Part shown: positions 13,242-24,800 of the stretch, piece by piece
Layout of the letters: every line of letters starts with the position of its first letter
Position numbering within the stretch: position 1 is the first letter of the stretch
Assembly: GCF_901709675.1 (NCBI RefSeq)
Contig: NC_051106.1
Location: 4,164,001 to 4,228,000 of the forward strand
Source of the DNA: Syngnathus acus
Taxonomy: Eukaryota; Chordata; Actinopteri; Syngnathiformes; Syngnathidae
DNA length: 64,000 bases
Reading direction: 5' to 3'
Notes under the pieces: generated by a model
The model's input: only the letters and a program-made list of their open reading frames with translations
Told to the model about the DNA's origin: nothing
The model's database searches: none
Made by a program: the position numbers and the translations under genes

Positions 13242-16101
13242 TTAAAGGTCAGCCATGTCTTCATCCATCTGAACTGTTTGTAGTTTGGCTAGCTCCTTCC
13301 CCTCCACAGGCTCCATGTCCCCACACATGGCCCGCACCATGTCAGTCACACCCGCCGGCCCCGTGTTGTCCAATTTATTCTCTGACAGGCTCATGTAGTT
13401 GTTGTCCATACAGGGGCCCATCAAGTGCGAGGGCTGGCCCGCCCGAACCTCGTGTCCCCTGAGGTACTCGGCGGAATGGAGGTGGTGACCGCTCTGGTTC
13501 GTTTGGGCCATAAGCGGCGTGCTGACGGTGAGCGTGGTGTAGACCTCGGGGCTGGACGAGGTGGCGGCGGAGACCGGAGCTTGACTAGATGGTACCTCTT
13601 CGCCGCTGGGGGTGGAGTAACCCATCTGCCCGCTCGGGTCCAGGTGCAGCCCGTGGTGGTATGAGTAGACGCCTCCGTCCAGAGGCTCCTTCTTGATGGC
13701 CGGTTGGTTGACGTTGCTCATATTGTAGAGGACGGTGGTGCTGTGATGCATGGAGGTCATGGACAGCTTGTCTTGCTGCTGAAAGGAGTCGTCGCTGGAC
13801 GAGCTCACTGCAACATCGTTCAGAGCGATTGCACCTGTGGCCAGACAACAACACATCAATGCTGACATCACTTGAGGTGCACAAGTAAATCCACTCACAC
13901 TTTTCATATTATTCATACATTTGATTGAGAGGCCTGGGCCTCAAGGCGACTGTTGTCCGTCTCGCACACATTATATTGTTGTAGCGTGAGTCTGTGCTGC
14001 CTCAACAGCAAGCTGCACTCTCTGTTTTTCCTTTCAATTCCTCCTGGCGTGGATTCTCTGCTTAATGTCAAAGTAAGTGCTGTAATGGCATATTCACTGT
14101 TCCCTCTTAGTGCATTTCATAGCCTCTGATTGCCTGAACCATGTTTTCTCGACTCCCCAGCTCTGAAGATCAAGAGCGCCACGATGATGAGTGATGGTCA
14201 CTTGCTTTTATTCATCTCGGGGCTTTTCAAAGGACAATCACTCTCTCTATATATAGTACGTATTTGTGCTGTATAAATAAAGTTGTATTGTATGGTATAT
14301 AGCATCAAACAGTTTAAATACAACCATGAATAGAGACTGCAGATTTGCACTTCGGAATTTAAAAAGGGAAAGAAATGTATATAAATGTTCACCATATCAT
14401 TTTATACTCTATTAATCAATTAAAGGGGGAATTCAAGTAAAAAAAAACAAAATACAATGTTTTCTATGCAGACCCACTACTCTAAACACAATATTTTGAT
14501 TAATATTTTTTTTTGTCCATGTCAGAGGGCGGCCATTTTGCCACTTGCTGTCGACTAAAAATGACATCACAGTTGCTCAGTAACGGCCAATTACGACTCA
14601 ACCCGCAAATGTCACATGACCAATCTCAGCCAACACCTGATTCTGTTTGATTCTGCTGCGTTTTATCTCAGTTATTCAAAGTACAGTGTGTAGACTACAG
14701 TTAAAAATCACATGATTTTTCACGCAACTTACCTTGTGTAATAGATGAGGAAGAGGACGAGGTGGAGAGCTGCAGGGGAGGAAGGCCCACATCGCTGTTA
14801 AGCAGCGAGCTTCCATCACTGTCAGACACGCCGCTGGGTACCTGCACCAGGCTGTAGCCGCCCAGCGAGGAGCTGAAGGTCAGCACGGAGGAGCCCCCGT
14901 TCTGGGCGGCCATGGTGTGAACCCCCTCCAGCTTCACGGGCCCTCCGTTCACACAGCCCGAGTAGGAGGAGGCATACTGCAGGGCCGAGTCCTCAGCGGA
15001 GCCTCCCAGTCCTTTCTCCTGCATGTCTTCTCCGGAGCCTCCCATCAGGACCCCGCCGGACGTCCTTAGAGAGTTGAACGCCAAAGGCTGGATGCCCAAA
15101 TTGAGCCCATTGAAAAGGATGTTCCCAGGTGAGTGGAGGTAAGACGAGCCGCCGTTGTGAAATGTCGCCGAGGTATTATTGGTGACCAGACTTCCATTGT
15201 AGAGCCCTCCGCTATTGGATCCAGCAGGCATTTTGATGTCCCCAATTTGCTGGATGACTACCCCACTGTCCAGAGGCCCTGTTTGAATTGGAAGTGTCCC
15301 ATGAGTGATAACGCCATCTGAGGAGTTGGAGAGGGGCCTGGGTGACAATTCTTCTTGACCTTTGGTGGATTCATCCTCTGTGCTGTGGTTCCCATCTGAT
15401 TCACTAAGAGGCACAACGTGGAAGACAGATAGTAAGAGAGCAGGTCATAAAATAATAATATATACCAGTAGTCACATTTTCTCATATGTATATTTATAGA
15501 AGATTAATGAATGAATGAATATACTTTTGTATGACAAATTTCTAAACCCATTTATTTTTCTAAACCTTAGTTTAAATTTTCCTTGCTGTCCACTGCATAA
15601 AAGAGCCATAATGGGTCACATTTGTTGTTGTGTTATGAGGCTATACACAGCTTTGAAGAGCAGGCTGGGCTTGGGAATGCATGGCCCTCTTGTCTCGTGG
15701 AGAGACGACCAGCGTCAACAAGCGTGCAACCATTTGGCGCAATAAATTCTAGTGTGATAAAAAACAGCCAGCAGTGCTGGTAATGGCGGTGTGACACAAA
15801 ACAAATGGCTGAAAATGTTCTTGGGCCTTTACTTGGAATGTAACATTATATTCCAACTGTTTAAATGCTTCCATGGACCATTTACTGAAAAAAAAAAAGT
15901 ATTTTTGCAGTGTAGTTTATTCATTTATTTAATAGCCTGCTGTCTTAAGATTGATTCTAACAGCTGCACCCCCACCCACCAAAGGGACCCCCCCTCCTTC
16001 CTATAGTATTACTCCTCCAGGAACAGTATGGCGTCCACTGAGTATAAATGTTGTATTTTATTTAGCAGGTGTCCATCTTTTGTGTATGTGTGTGTGTGTG
16101 T

Positions 16102-16145
<44 letters not shown>

Positions 16146-17295
16146 GCACAAAGACACAGAGCCACATTAAAGACAGACATTCAGTGATCAAATAATAACA
16201 ATGTTTACTCTGTTGGTCGCCACATGCATGCATGTGCACCTGTGTTTGACAAATGATGAATTACTAAATTAAATGTGGCTATTTAAAGTCCCTTTTCGAC
16301 CAACTCCGAAAGGAACTAATTTAAAGTGTAGTGTGTGTGCGCGCGTGTGTGTGTGCGCGCGCGTATGCGTGTATGAGCGTTATAGTTAGTTTCCACGACA
16401 CACTTGAAACCGGATCTGAATGGTAACCAGTTCATATTTCAAAACACTGCAAACGTGCTCCACACCCTTAACGTATAGAGTACATATTTTTTCTTACATA
16501 ACGCATCGGCAGAATTTATGAATTAGAGAATTACGCGCAAGGTGCCTCATATCGGCCTCACCTTTTGGACTGGGCCTCAGACGGGTTTCTGTCCCTCTGC
16601 CTCCTGTTCTTGAACCAGTTGCTGACCTGAGTCAAGGAGAGTCCCGTAATCTTAGCGAGATTGCGCTTCTCGGCCGGAGAGGGGTACCGGTTCTGGTTGT
16701 ACAGGTCCTTGAGTGCGTTCCGAGACCTTTCCTTGAAGCAGTACACCGTCTCCTCGCCGTCCCAAATAGTCCTGGGGAGAGGGTACTTTCTCCGGATTCT
16801 GTACTTGTCCACGGCGCCCAGGGGTCTCCCCCGCGCCTTCTCCGCTTCTGTGTAGCGGGCTTTGTACCACAGATCCTGTAGGAAGGTGTGGTTGGACGGG
16901 CTGAAGCTGTGGTTCTCCAGAATACTGTAGAGCTCCTGATAGCGAGCCTGGTGGAAGGCGACGAGGGCTTGGGCTTTTAGGATGCTTTCGTTGCCGCGCA
17001 GCAGGTCGCTTTGGGGCAGGGACCAAAGAAAACGAGCCAGGCGGTCCACGTTGCCCCCCTGCTGCAAAGCCTCGCAGACGCACGCCACTTGCTCCGGCGA
17101 GAAGGCCAGCGAGGAGGCGGCGCTCACCAGCAGCTCCGTGCGCACTGCGTCCGCGTTGGGCGCCGCTCGCTCCATGGACAATTCGGCCGCCTCCAGCGCC
17201 ACAAGCTTGATGCACTCCCGCCTGTCCGCCTCTTTCACATTTTCCCTCTTGATGTCATTTGCTCTTGTGACTTGTCCGGCTGAAGAAGAAGACAT
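13242..17295 (-). CDS. six4: SIX homeobox 4 transcription factor
   Basis: Three coding exons on the minus strand: 17295-16562, 15403-14733 and 13834-13242 (stop at the low end). Junctions AG|T (Ser) and G|GT (Gly) keep frame; donors are gtgagg and gtaagt, acceptors cttag and cacag. Total 665 aa. The start MSSSSAGQ matches the vertebrate SIX4 start. The SIX domain spans about 65-174 ([17 protein letters not shown]) and the homeodomain about 179-238 ([10 protein letters not shown] at 227-236), followed by NPSEAQSK and SESDGN..TEDES as in SIX4. The long Ser/Thr/Gly-rich tail is the presumed transactivation region and ends with [17 protein letters not shown], a SIX4 signature. Shorter than human SIX4 (781 aa): the N-terminal linker lacks the alanine runs and the middle is reduced. 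Known role: partner of Six1 in muscle and sensory placode development, nuclear, Eya-dependent. It is divergent from mnat1, 1.6 kb away. Confidence 0.96.
16080..16150. repeat. Compound microsatellite (TG)n(CT)n(CA)n
   Basis: Directly visible: TG repeats to about 16101, CT repeats from about 16103 to 16135, then CA repeats to about 16150. It lies inside six4 intron 1 and is likely polymorphic. Confidence 0.9.
16331..16375. repeat. Alternating GT/GC tract in six4 intron 1
   Basis: Almost perfect alternating purine-pyrimidine run made of blocks of GT and GC. Such sequences are known to favour left-handed Z-DNA. It sits about 190 bp downstream of the exon 1 donor of six4. Confidence 0.85.
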
Positions 17296-17432
17296 TTTCT
17301 TTCTTTCTTTTTTTTTTTTTTTTGCTCAAGGCTTCCCTGGTCGAGTCACTCCTCCTCCCAGCTCGATCAGGTTACCTCCTCGCCATGCGAAGGCGATCGG
17401 ATATCTGACAGCAGCTGTAAGTAGATACTTCT

Positions 17433-17546
17433 CCCTCTCTCTCTCTCTCTCTCCCTCTCGCCTCCCAACGTGACTTTTTACTCCACGCCAACTGCAAGTG
17501 GAAGGAGACACGCTGAGGTCTATGCGCGACACAGCCACGCTATTGG
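17433..17546 (-). promoter_or_regulatory. six4 proximal promoter region
   Basis: Upstream of the six4 ATG (17295) there is a pure CT tract on plus (GA on the transcribed strand sense) at about 17433-17458 and a CCAAT box on the minus strand (ATTGG at 17542-17546), in a G+C-rich setting. Together they suggest a TATA-less developmental promoter. The transcription start is not determined. Confidence 0.35.
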
Positions 17547-18895
17547 CCGCCGAGGGCCCCGCGGAAGGGAGGAGCGACGGGGATACGAGGACTCGAACGT
17601 TTGCTTTTCAGCTGTCAGTCATGCAAGCCCCGCTGTATTTCCAACAGTGAGCTCACCTGCACTGTGCAGTCTGTGCAAGGTGAGCACTTCCACGAGCGTG
17701 GGAATGAGTTTGCAAAAAGGTGCCAGGCTTTTTTGGGGAGTTGCAAAATCAAGCAAGCGAAATGTGTGCGTCTCCACAAAGAGGGATTTTCTGTTCTCAA
17801 GAAGCTTCCAGTCTTGTAAAATTAATTGCACAAGACAAAGTATTTATGTAGAGTCTGACTGGTCCAAAAACGGATTTACCCTTTAGGATAAATAAAAAGG
17901 GCCACATGCCCATTTTTTGAAGTTGTCCAAGGGAAGAAAAAAAACTTTACTGCACACAAAATCAGAATCTGTTCCCAGCTTTGATATGGTTGTGAATTGA
18001 GGAAATAAATATCTAAATAAATTAATCAGTGATAACAACTGAGGGAATACAATAGACGTGTGTCCCACAGACCACTTCAGTTAATTTATTCACTTCATGA
18101 GGCATATCTATGCAAACCAGTGTGCATGATCAACAGCTGAATGAATTGTAAAGAAATACTGGTATAAAATGTTCATATTTATTGCCACGGTAAATGTACG
18201 TGTATTATTATGTTTCTTATTATGGTTGTACAACCTAAATATTATTCTTGTACTTTATATTTAATCATGCTGACTAAGCCAACAAATTAGAAAGAAAATA
18301 TCAGTAAGATGCAATGGATTAAAAAGCCCCATCCACAAAAATCTAGTGTACATATTGTTTATTAATATCTCTCGTGAACAGTTGGAAAGATTTATTTTTT
18401 TTAACCAATATGATGTTTATCTTTTGTCACACTGGACTGAGTGTTACATACGAGCCATTAAAAGATAGCTTAGATGGATAGATTTGATTATCATGCTTTT
18501 GTTTTGCAGGTTCTATTAAAAATGAAATGCCATAATAGTCCATCCATTCATTTTCTCTGCGTCAGAAAGGATGGGGCAAAAACACGCGTTTGATCATAAC
18601 GTATCGATAGCACGTTCGAAAGAAAATCTATAAAACTAATAAAACTATAAAACTAATTAATGAGAACTGTGTAAAAATACAACTTTTTAATATCTCTTAA
18701 AGCGTTTTGGTTTTAAAACAAGCGCTCCACCATTTCAAAGTAGAGAGCAAAGAGGAACCCTTATTATTTGTTTCTGGTCGGACCTTATTTGATGGTGTAC
18801 AAAAACCGCCCGCCGGAAATATAAGCACTAAAGTGGCAAGTTGTTGCTTTTCTCTTGTCTTAATCATCACCAATTTGCAATTACAGACGAACGAA
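17547..18895. other. six4-mnat1 divergent intergenic region
   Basis: Spacer between the divergent six4 and mnat1 genes. The middle (about 17880-18700) is AT-rich with no gene. An ETS-type CCGGAA site at 18813-18818 lies about 80 bp upstream of the mnat1 start codon and fits a housekeeping promoter. No exon was found on either strand. Confidence 0.5.
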
Positions 18896-21800
18896 ATGAA
18901 TGACCAAAGCTGCCCGAGATGCAAAACAACAAAGTACAGGAACCCTTCGCTGAAGTTGATGGTGAACGTTTGTGGACACACGCTGTGAGTATTTGCACTG
19001 TTTACCCAGACTGACTGCACTGCTGACACCCCCACTCAAAAGCATCAACTTCTCAAATAAGTATAGCCAGTTTAACACGTTTAAAACATATTTTGTGCAC
19101 ATGTGTGAGCGTCTGCAAATATTGAAAATGGCTTATAAGCACTTGCAGACTTTACAGTCGTGCAGTTATATGAACCATAACGTTGATTTGTTTTAACGTG
19201 AATTATAATGCTAATAATAAAGACAACGTCGTTGAACTAATTGTGACAATAATTAAGCATGGAGTAAGACATCGCAAAGTGCGAGGACAGTGTTAACAGC
19301 TGACCAGTTTTGATTCAGTTCCTTGCTCAAGGGCATCAGCAGTACTCAACAAAGCCAACAACCTCTCGATTCTAGTGTGTTCTCTAACATTGTACAGCTT
19401 GAAACGAAAATGGTTCTCCTTTTTTAATGACACTTTCAAAGATGTGTTAATTTAACAGTACACCGTGATGACAGGTTTGTCATGATTTATTGGTTATTGC
19501 AATTAGTCAATTGAGCTTGTCAAACACCTTTAGGCACTAAAACCTGTTTGCTTGGCACTTTTAAAGATTTAACCTTGTCAACTGTGTATCAGCCTTTTCA
19601 TATTATTGAAAGGGACACATAAGCAACACTAGCGGCAGCCTGACGAGAGCAATTTTTCCTCACCCCCTATACTATTTATTTATTGACTACTACAGCAGGA
19701 AGTGGCCTTGCTTTGTCATCAGGTCACCCTCAGTATAATCTGGCTGCACGACCGTACGCAGAGAATTGAAAACATTTTGCAATTTAGCAATTTAAGTAAT
19801 TCATCTGCCGGGTCACCTTTGTTGTAAGATTGTCCCATCGCAAACTGAGTGAAACGACACTTTTTCAATTGGTCGCACCGGCAAAGGAATTGGTGTGGTA
19901 AATCATGACCATATTTATTTTTTGTTTTGTTGTATATTTGATTTTTCATTTTTATTTTCCACTTTTTAAAAGAAAATATATATATTTTCCCTTTTCACAG
20001 TTTTGGCCCTGAAATGCAGATGGAAATGTTGGAAATGTTAGTCAAATGAAGGGGCGACTATTTCAACCCATGACATACTTAGGACGTGTCCAGTTCAACG
20101 CTTTTGGCTGCGCGGCAGGCCTCAGTTGACTTGAAACATTACAGCATGTCTTGTCCAACTATCCTGTATCAGACAGCGTGTTTTCTCTCTATTCTGTGAT
20201 AGTCCTACATTGAAATAACTGTCAACCTCACACTAAGTTGGTGTCCATTCCACAGTGGACTTAAGTTGACTTCCTACCCTGGCAATTGACCGCAGTGCAT
20301 TTCAGTGTCACGTAACATGACGCTCTATCAAGCCTCTCTAACGCACACTCTGTCTAAATTTAAACTGCACAACAGCACATTTTGTATCCTGCCGCCGAGG
20401 CCGTCTGATATGTGTTATTTATTACCTTTGTATGATGACACCAGGGCCATGTCCTTTGGGATTTGACACTTGGGCACATATGCGGTCATGCCTAATTAAA
20501 TGGAAGCGAGTCACTCTATCTGCAGAACAGCTTCAAGTCGATGCCCACTGGCAAAGTGTGGGGAGTTTGTGTGTGTGTGTGTGTGTGTGTTTTAAATCTG
20601 TGTAGCAGAAAAGTAATCTATTACTACCCTGCAGGACCCGGTCAAGTATTACATTCATCATTTTAGATTAGTTTTTAGTGTCAAAACTGGGAAGAAATTT
20701 AATCTTGTGTGTCAGTCACAAAGAAATGTCTGATAATATCTGATCTAATAAAAGAACATGTACTTTTACGTTAAGAAAAGTAATAGCAAAGTAAATCGGC
20801 ATTTTTAGGCAAAAACAAATTCCATAATTCCAAATTCCAGCCATACAAAAACGTTAGCATGTTGGGATACCTTTATTATTATTATTTTTTTAATTATTAT
20901 TAAGATAAGTAAGACAATTTGGATTGTGTGATATGTTGCATTTCTGCTGTGACTACATAAAACTGAAAGCATCTTCAAACTATAAAATGTCAAACGATAA
21001 GACAGCTCTTTATTTATTTATTCATTCAGTGACGCGATCTGCGTGATTCATCATAAAGTGGTTCATTGCCAGTACCTCCTGAGATATCTAATTTTTCAAC
21101 ATCTCATGTGGCAAGCTTCCTGTGTAAAGCAATCCTACTCTTGGGATGGAGCATCTTTTTTGGCGGCTGCCAAGTTGAGGGTATCTGAGGTCGCTGGGTT
21201 GAGCTTGTAATGGCAGGTATGATACTAACACAAGGCCACTGTCAAATTAATGCTGACTTGGCTTTGTATTATGTCGCGGTTCATCTTTCACGCTTTTTTT
21301 AAGCAATTGTTTTGGATGGGTTTTCATCGCAGGCGAGTCCAGATGAAAAGTTGTGCACATTCACTGTATTACCACATTCTGCCTTCGGTAGTGGCGGCCA
21401 CTCTGATGATTTTTCTTTTTTTTTCTCTTTCAAATATTCAGAGTAGTCCTGATTTGTTACGGGCATAATGTTAGCATTCACTGGCAGCTTTGCGTTTTGC
21501 CGCATAAATGCCAGCCCATTTGCAGTTTTTCGCTTTTGTATGTTTGTTTACATGGCTTCTCTTTGTATGGCAGCTCTTCACCTGAAACGTTTCCCCATCG
21601 TTCCGCAGGGCTTCATCGTACTTATATGAATTGAACGGCAAAGTCACAGCCCAAAATGCCGGTAGCTGCTTTGGAGGCTTGTTGCATGGCCAGGCCCCTG
21701 CTTAGCCTGCTTTCCCACCACCTCCTGTGACCTGCTGACAGCTGCAGATGGAGAGATAGGGCAGCCTGGAGCTGTGAGCGGGATAGGTGAGAGAGGGAGG

Positions 21801-24800
21801 AGTCTGTCGGGAGCCGTCACTCAGCGACAACAGCCCTGGGACACGGTGATGGCAGGCTTCAATAAGATATCAATGTAAGCCACAATATGGCACTGCCTCA
21901 GATTTCTGCCTTTCATCAGTCAATTCTAAAGCTGAAGATCTGAAGATGTACAAAGTCTCCTCCTTCCCGTCTTTTTTTTTTTGGGTCGATGTTCACCTCT
22001 ATGCTCACAGGCTTTCCCCTTTGGAGGGTTCAGTTGTGTGGTCCATTTATGGGGCAGGGGGCAAGCTACGCCCCAGTCCTTACGCTTGTGTTGATGAATG
22101 GGCTCTTTGTGGGCCTGTGGAAACAAGCCGCAGCCCTCCATCTACCTCCATATGGCCGAGGCCTATACATCTCCTTTAGCCTCGGGCCGCAGTGAACATC
22201 TGCCTGTCCCAGAGTGGACATGGGCAGGGGGCTCAAATATGCTCTCTTGGACCAACGCAGATGTTCCTGTCCATGATTTTGAGCTGAGTTTACGACTTGG
22301 TAGCAAACGAAACTGACACATTTTCCTCTGTAACGCTTCATGAAGTTTATCTCTGGAGGCTGCACGCAAACTTGGCAATGCACTTAGCAGGTTATGCCTG
22401 TTTGACCCACATCCGAGAAGCGATGCCTAAACATCCAAACTCTGTGACTCTGCGCTTTCTCTTCTCACTGTATTTATTTATATAGTTCTACGTTCTGAGC
22501 TCTGCTGATCAAGTGAAACGTCTCGCATGATGACTATTTCATGATGCTTCTAATGGGCTCCATCCATTCGAGCGTCTCTGAAGCGGGCACCACTGTTTGA
22601 GAAGAAATGACTCACGCGTTAATACACGAAAAAAAAAATCCCCCCTCAATGTTGCATAGCTTTGACATAAGTGTGCCATTTACCATTTACGAATTACATT
22701 TTCCGTTTTATGCAGAGTGCTTCGCTTTTTGGCGGCCGGGCAAAAGGCAAGGCTGCTTTATTTATGACTATATAGCACTATTCATACACAAGGCAACTTC
22801 ATTTAAAAAGTAGTGACACAATTATTAATACAGTGACTTACAAATTTAATGTGTTTCGTGACCAAGCTTTTAATTCAGTATATGCGTATATCAAATAACT
22901 CATTGAAATAAATTGAAATGCCATTAAAGTGAATATATTGTGACGTGTTTTAATAAACAAGAATAATGCTGTGTTGTAAATAAAAATCGAATCAATTATA
23001 TAATAATGACTTAAAGTCAAGTCTGTGACCTGATCACAATCCAATATGAATCATTGTCCAAATACGTGTGGGTCTCATTGTAAATTTGACGATGCAAGAA
23101 GTGCTGAAAAACAGACAGTGGCAGTTGGAAACCAGATGTCTGTTTTTTTTGGGGTGAAGGAAGCCAGAAGCAGAAGGTGAATTCCTGTGGAAATAAAGCT
23201 CCACAGAGAGTTAATTAAAACAGCGTACTGTGCAAACGTTTATCCAAGACCTCCGCCCCATCAGGGGAGATTTAGGAGTGTTCCCATTGTTCTTAGTGTC
23301 CACTCCTCACTTGAGTGTGACTGATGGGTAAACGCCTACCTGTAAAAAAAAAAAAGTGTGATTGATGGCTAAGCTCAGGGTTGTGGCCTCAGGTAGGTCT
23401 GTCGGTTGCCATGGTAGCGAGTCATGACGGTGAATGAGGTGGAGCTTCCCATTTTGAACCTCGGGGTTATCGGAAACTCTCCAATTTGATTGTTAAAAGT
23501 GCTTTTTGTTCAGTATTTTTCACCAATGGAAGAGCCTGCTTTGTTCGTATCGGGAGCCAAAGCACCACCTGAAAAACTCATCATGACCGCACTGCCCCGC
23601 TATACATTTTTTTGCCCTCGGAGGATGCTGGAGACATAAACCAGAAAGCAAAAAGTTTTGCTCACGCTGCCAAATATAGCCTTGATTGGTGAGATTGTCA
23701 GAAATACTGCAGACTTCCATATTTTTTTTTTGGTTTTTGAATAAAATCCTTGAGCTTCAATCAGAATTGAGTGAAGAAAAACAAAACAGCACACAGAGGT
23801 GAAGACATTTTCTGAGTATTTTTGCCTTTTTTACAAAATTATATAACAGCAACTCCATCAAATTATACAATTTAGCAGAAAGATTGGGGTATTTTTGGAA
23901 TAATAAAACAAATCTGTTTCCAGTGTAGCCAGACATTCTTGATAATCGGGACAATTTCCTGGAGTCGAGAGCCGCCTAATTGATGTTCCTATCATAATCC
24001 CAGAATTTTTTAAGCACTCAGAGGAAATATCCACGCGTCCCATTAGCATCCACCATTCCCACCAAAGATGATTCTCAACCATATATCAGACAATCAAATT
24101 CTAAAGTGTTGCGTTCTTCCTTGTGTCTAAAGATGCGAGAACTGCGTCGAGATGCTGTTCGTCCGGGGCTCCAGCAACTGCGTGCAGTGCGACACGCCCC
24201 TGAGGAAGAGCAACTTCCGCGTGCAGCTCTTCGAGGACCCCACCATCGACAAGGAGGTGGAGATCCGCAAGAAGGTGCTGAAGATGTGAGTGAGGGAAGG
24301 AGGGAGGGCGACTGAGGGGTGTGGCCGTGTTGTGTTTATGTGTCATCCCGGGCCGCCTCCCACTTCTTAAGCCACCTTTGTCTTCCTCATTACGTTGTTT
24401 GTTTTGTAGACAATGAGTCTCCCTTGGGGGGCCCCAAGCGGGAAGGCTCTTTCCCTGCCAGTTTCTTTTTTTTTTTTTTTTTAACTTGGCTGCCCCTCCC
24501 CATCTCATCTGTACTTTAATAGCCCCTTAATTGACATCTAATGTGTGTCTATTAGGCAGAATGCAGACATGCTTTTATAAAATGCTTGATTTAATGGGGG
24601 ATATTAATGTCTGCACATGTTTGCTTTCCTCTGGTCTGTCTGTCTTTGCAGTTACAACAAGCGAGACCGCGACTTCCCCAGCCTGAGAGAATACAACGAC
24701 TACTTGGAGCAAGTGGAGGACATGGGTACGAGCGCCGACTGACTAAAAGCTCACTGTACGAGTCTACTAAAAGGATTTTTTCCAGCCGCTGTAATGATTT

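Noticed and set aside
16652-17473. Long open frames antisense or out of frame to six4 exon 1 (187 and 163 codons)
   Set aside because: Created by the G+C-rich conserved coding exon; the SIX4 frame explains the conservation.
18530-18600. catccattcattttctctgc as a dispersed repeat edge
   Set aside because: Resembles a common fish repeat start but too short and without a second boundary to support a call.
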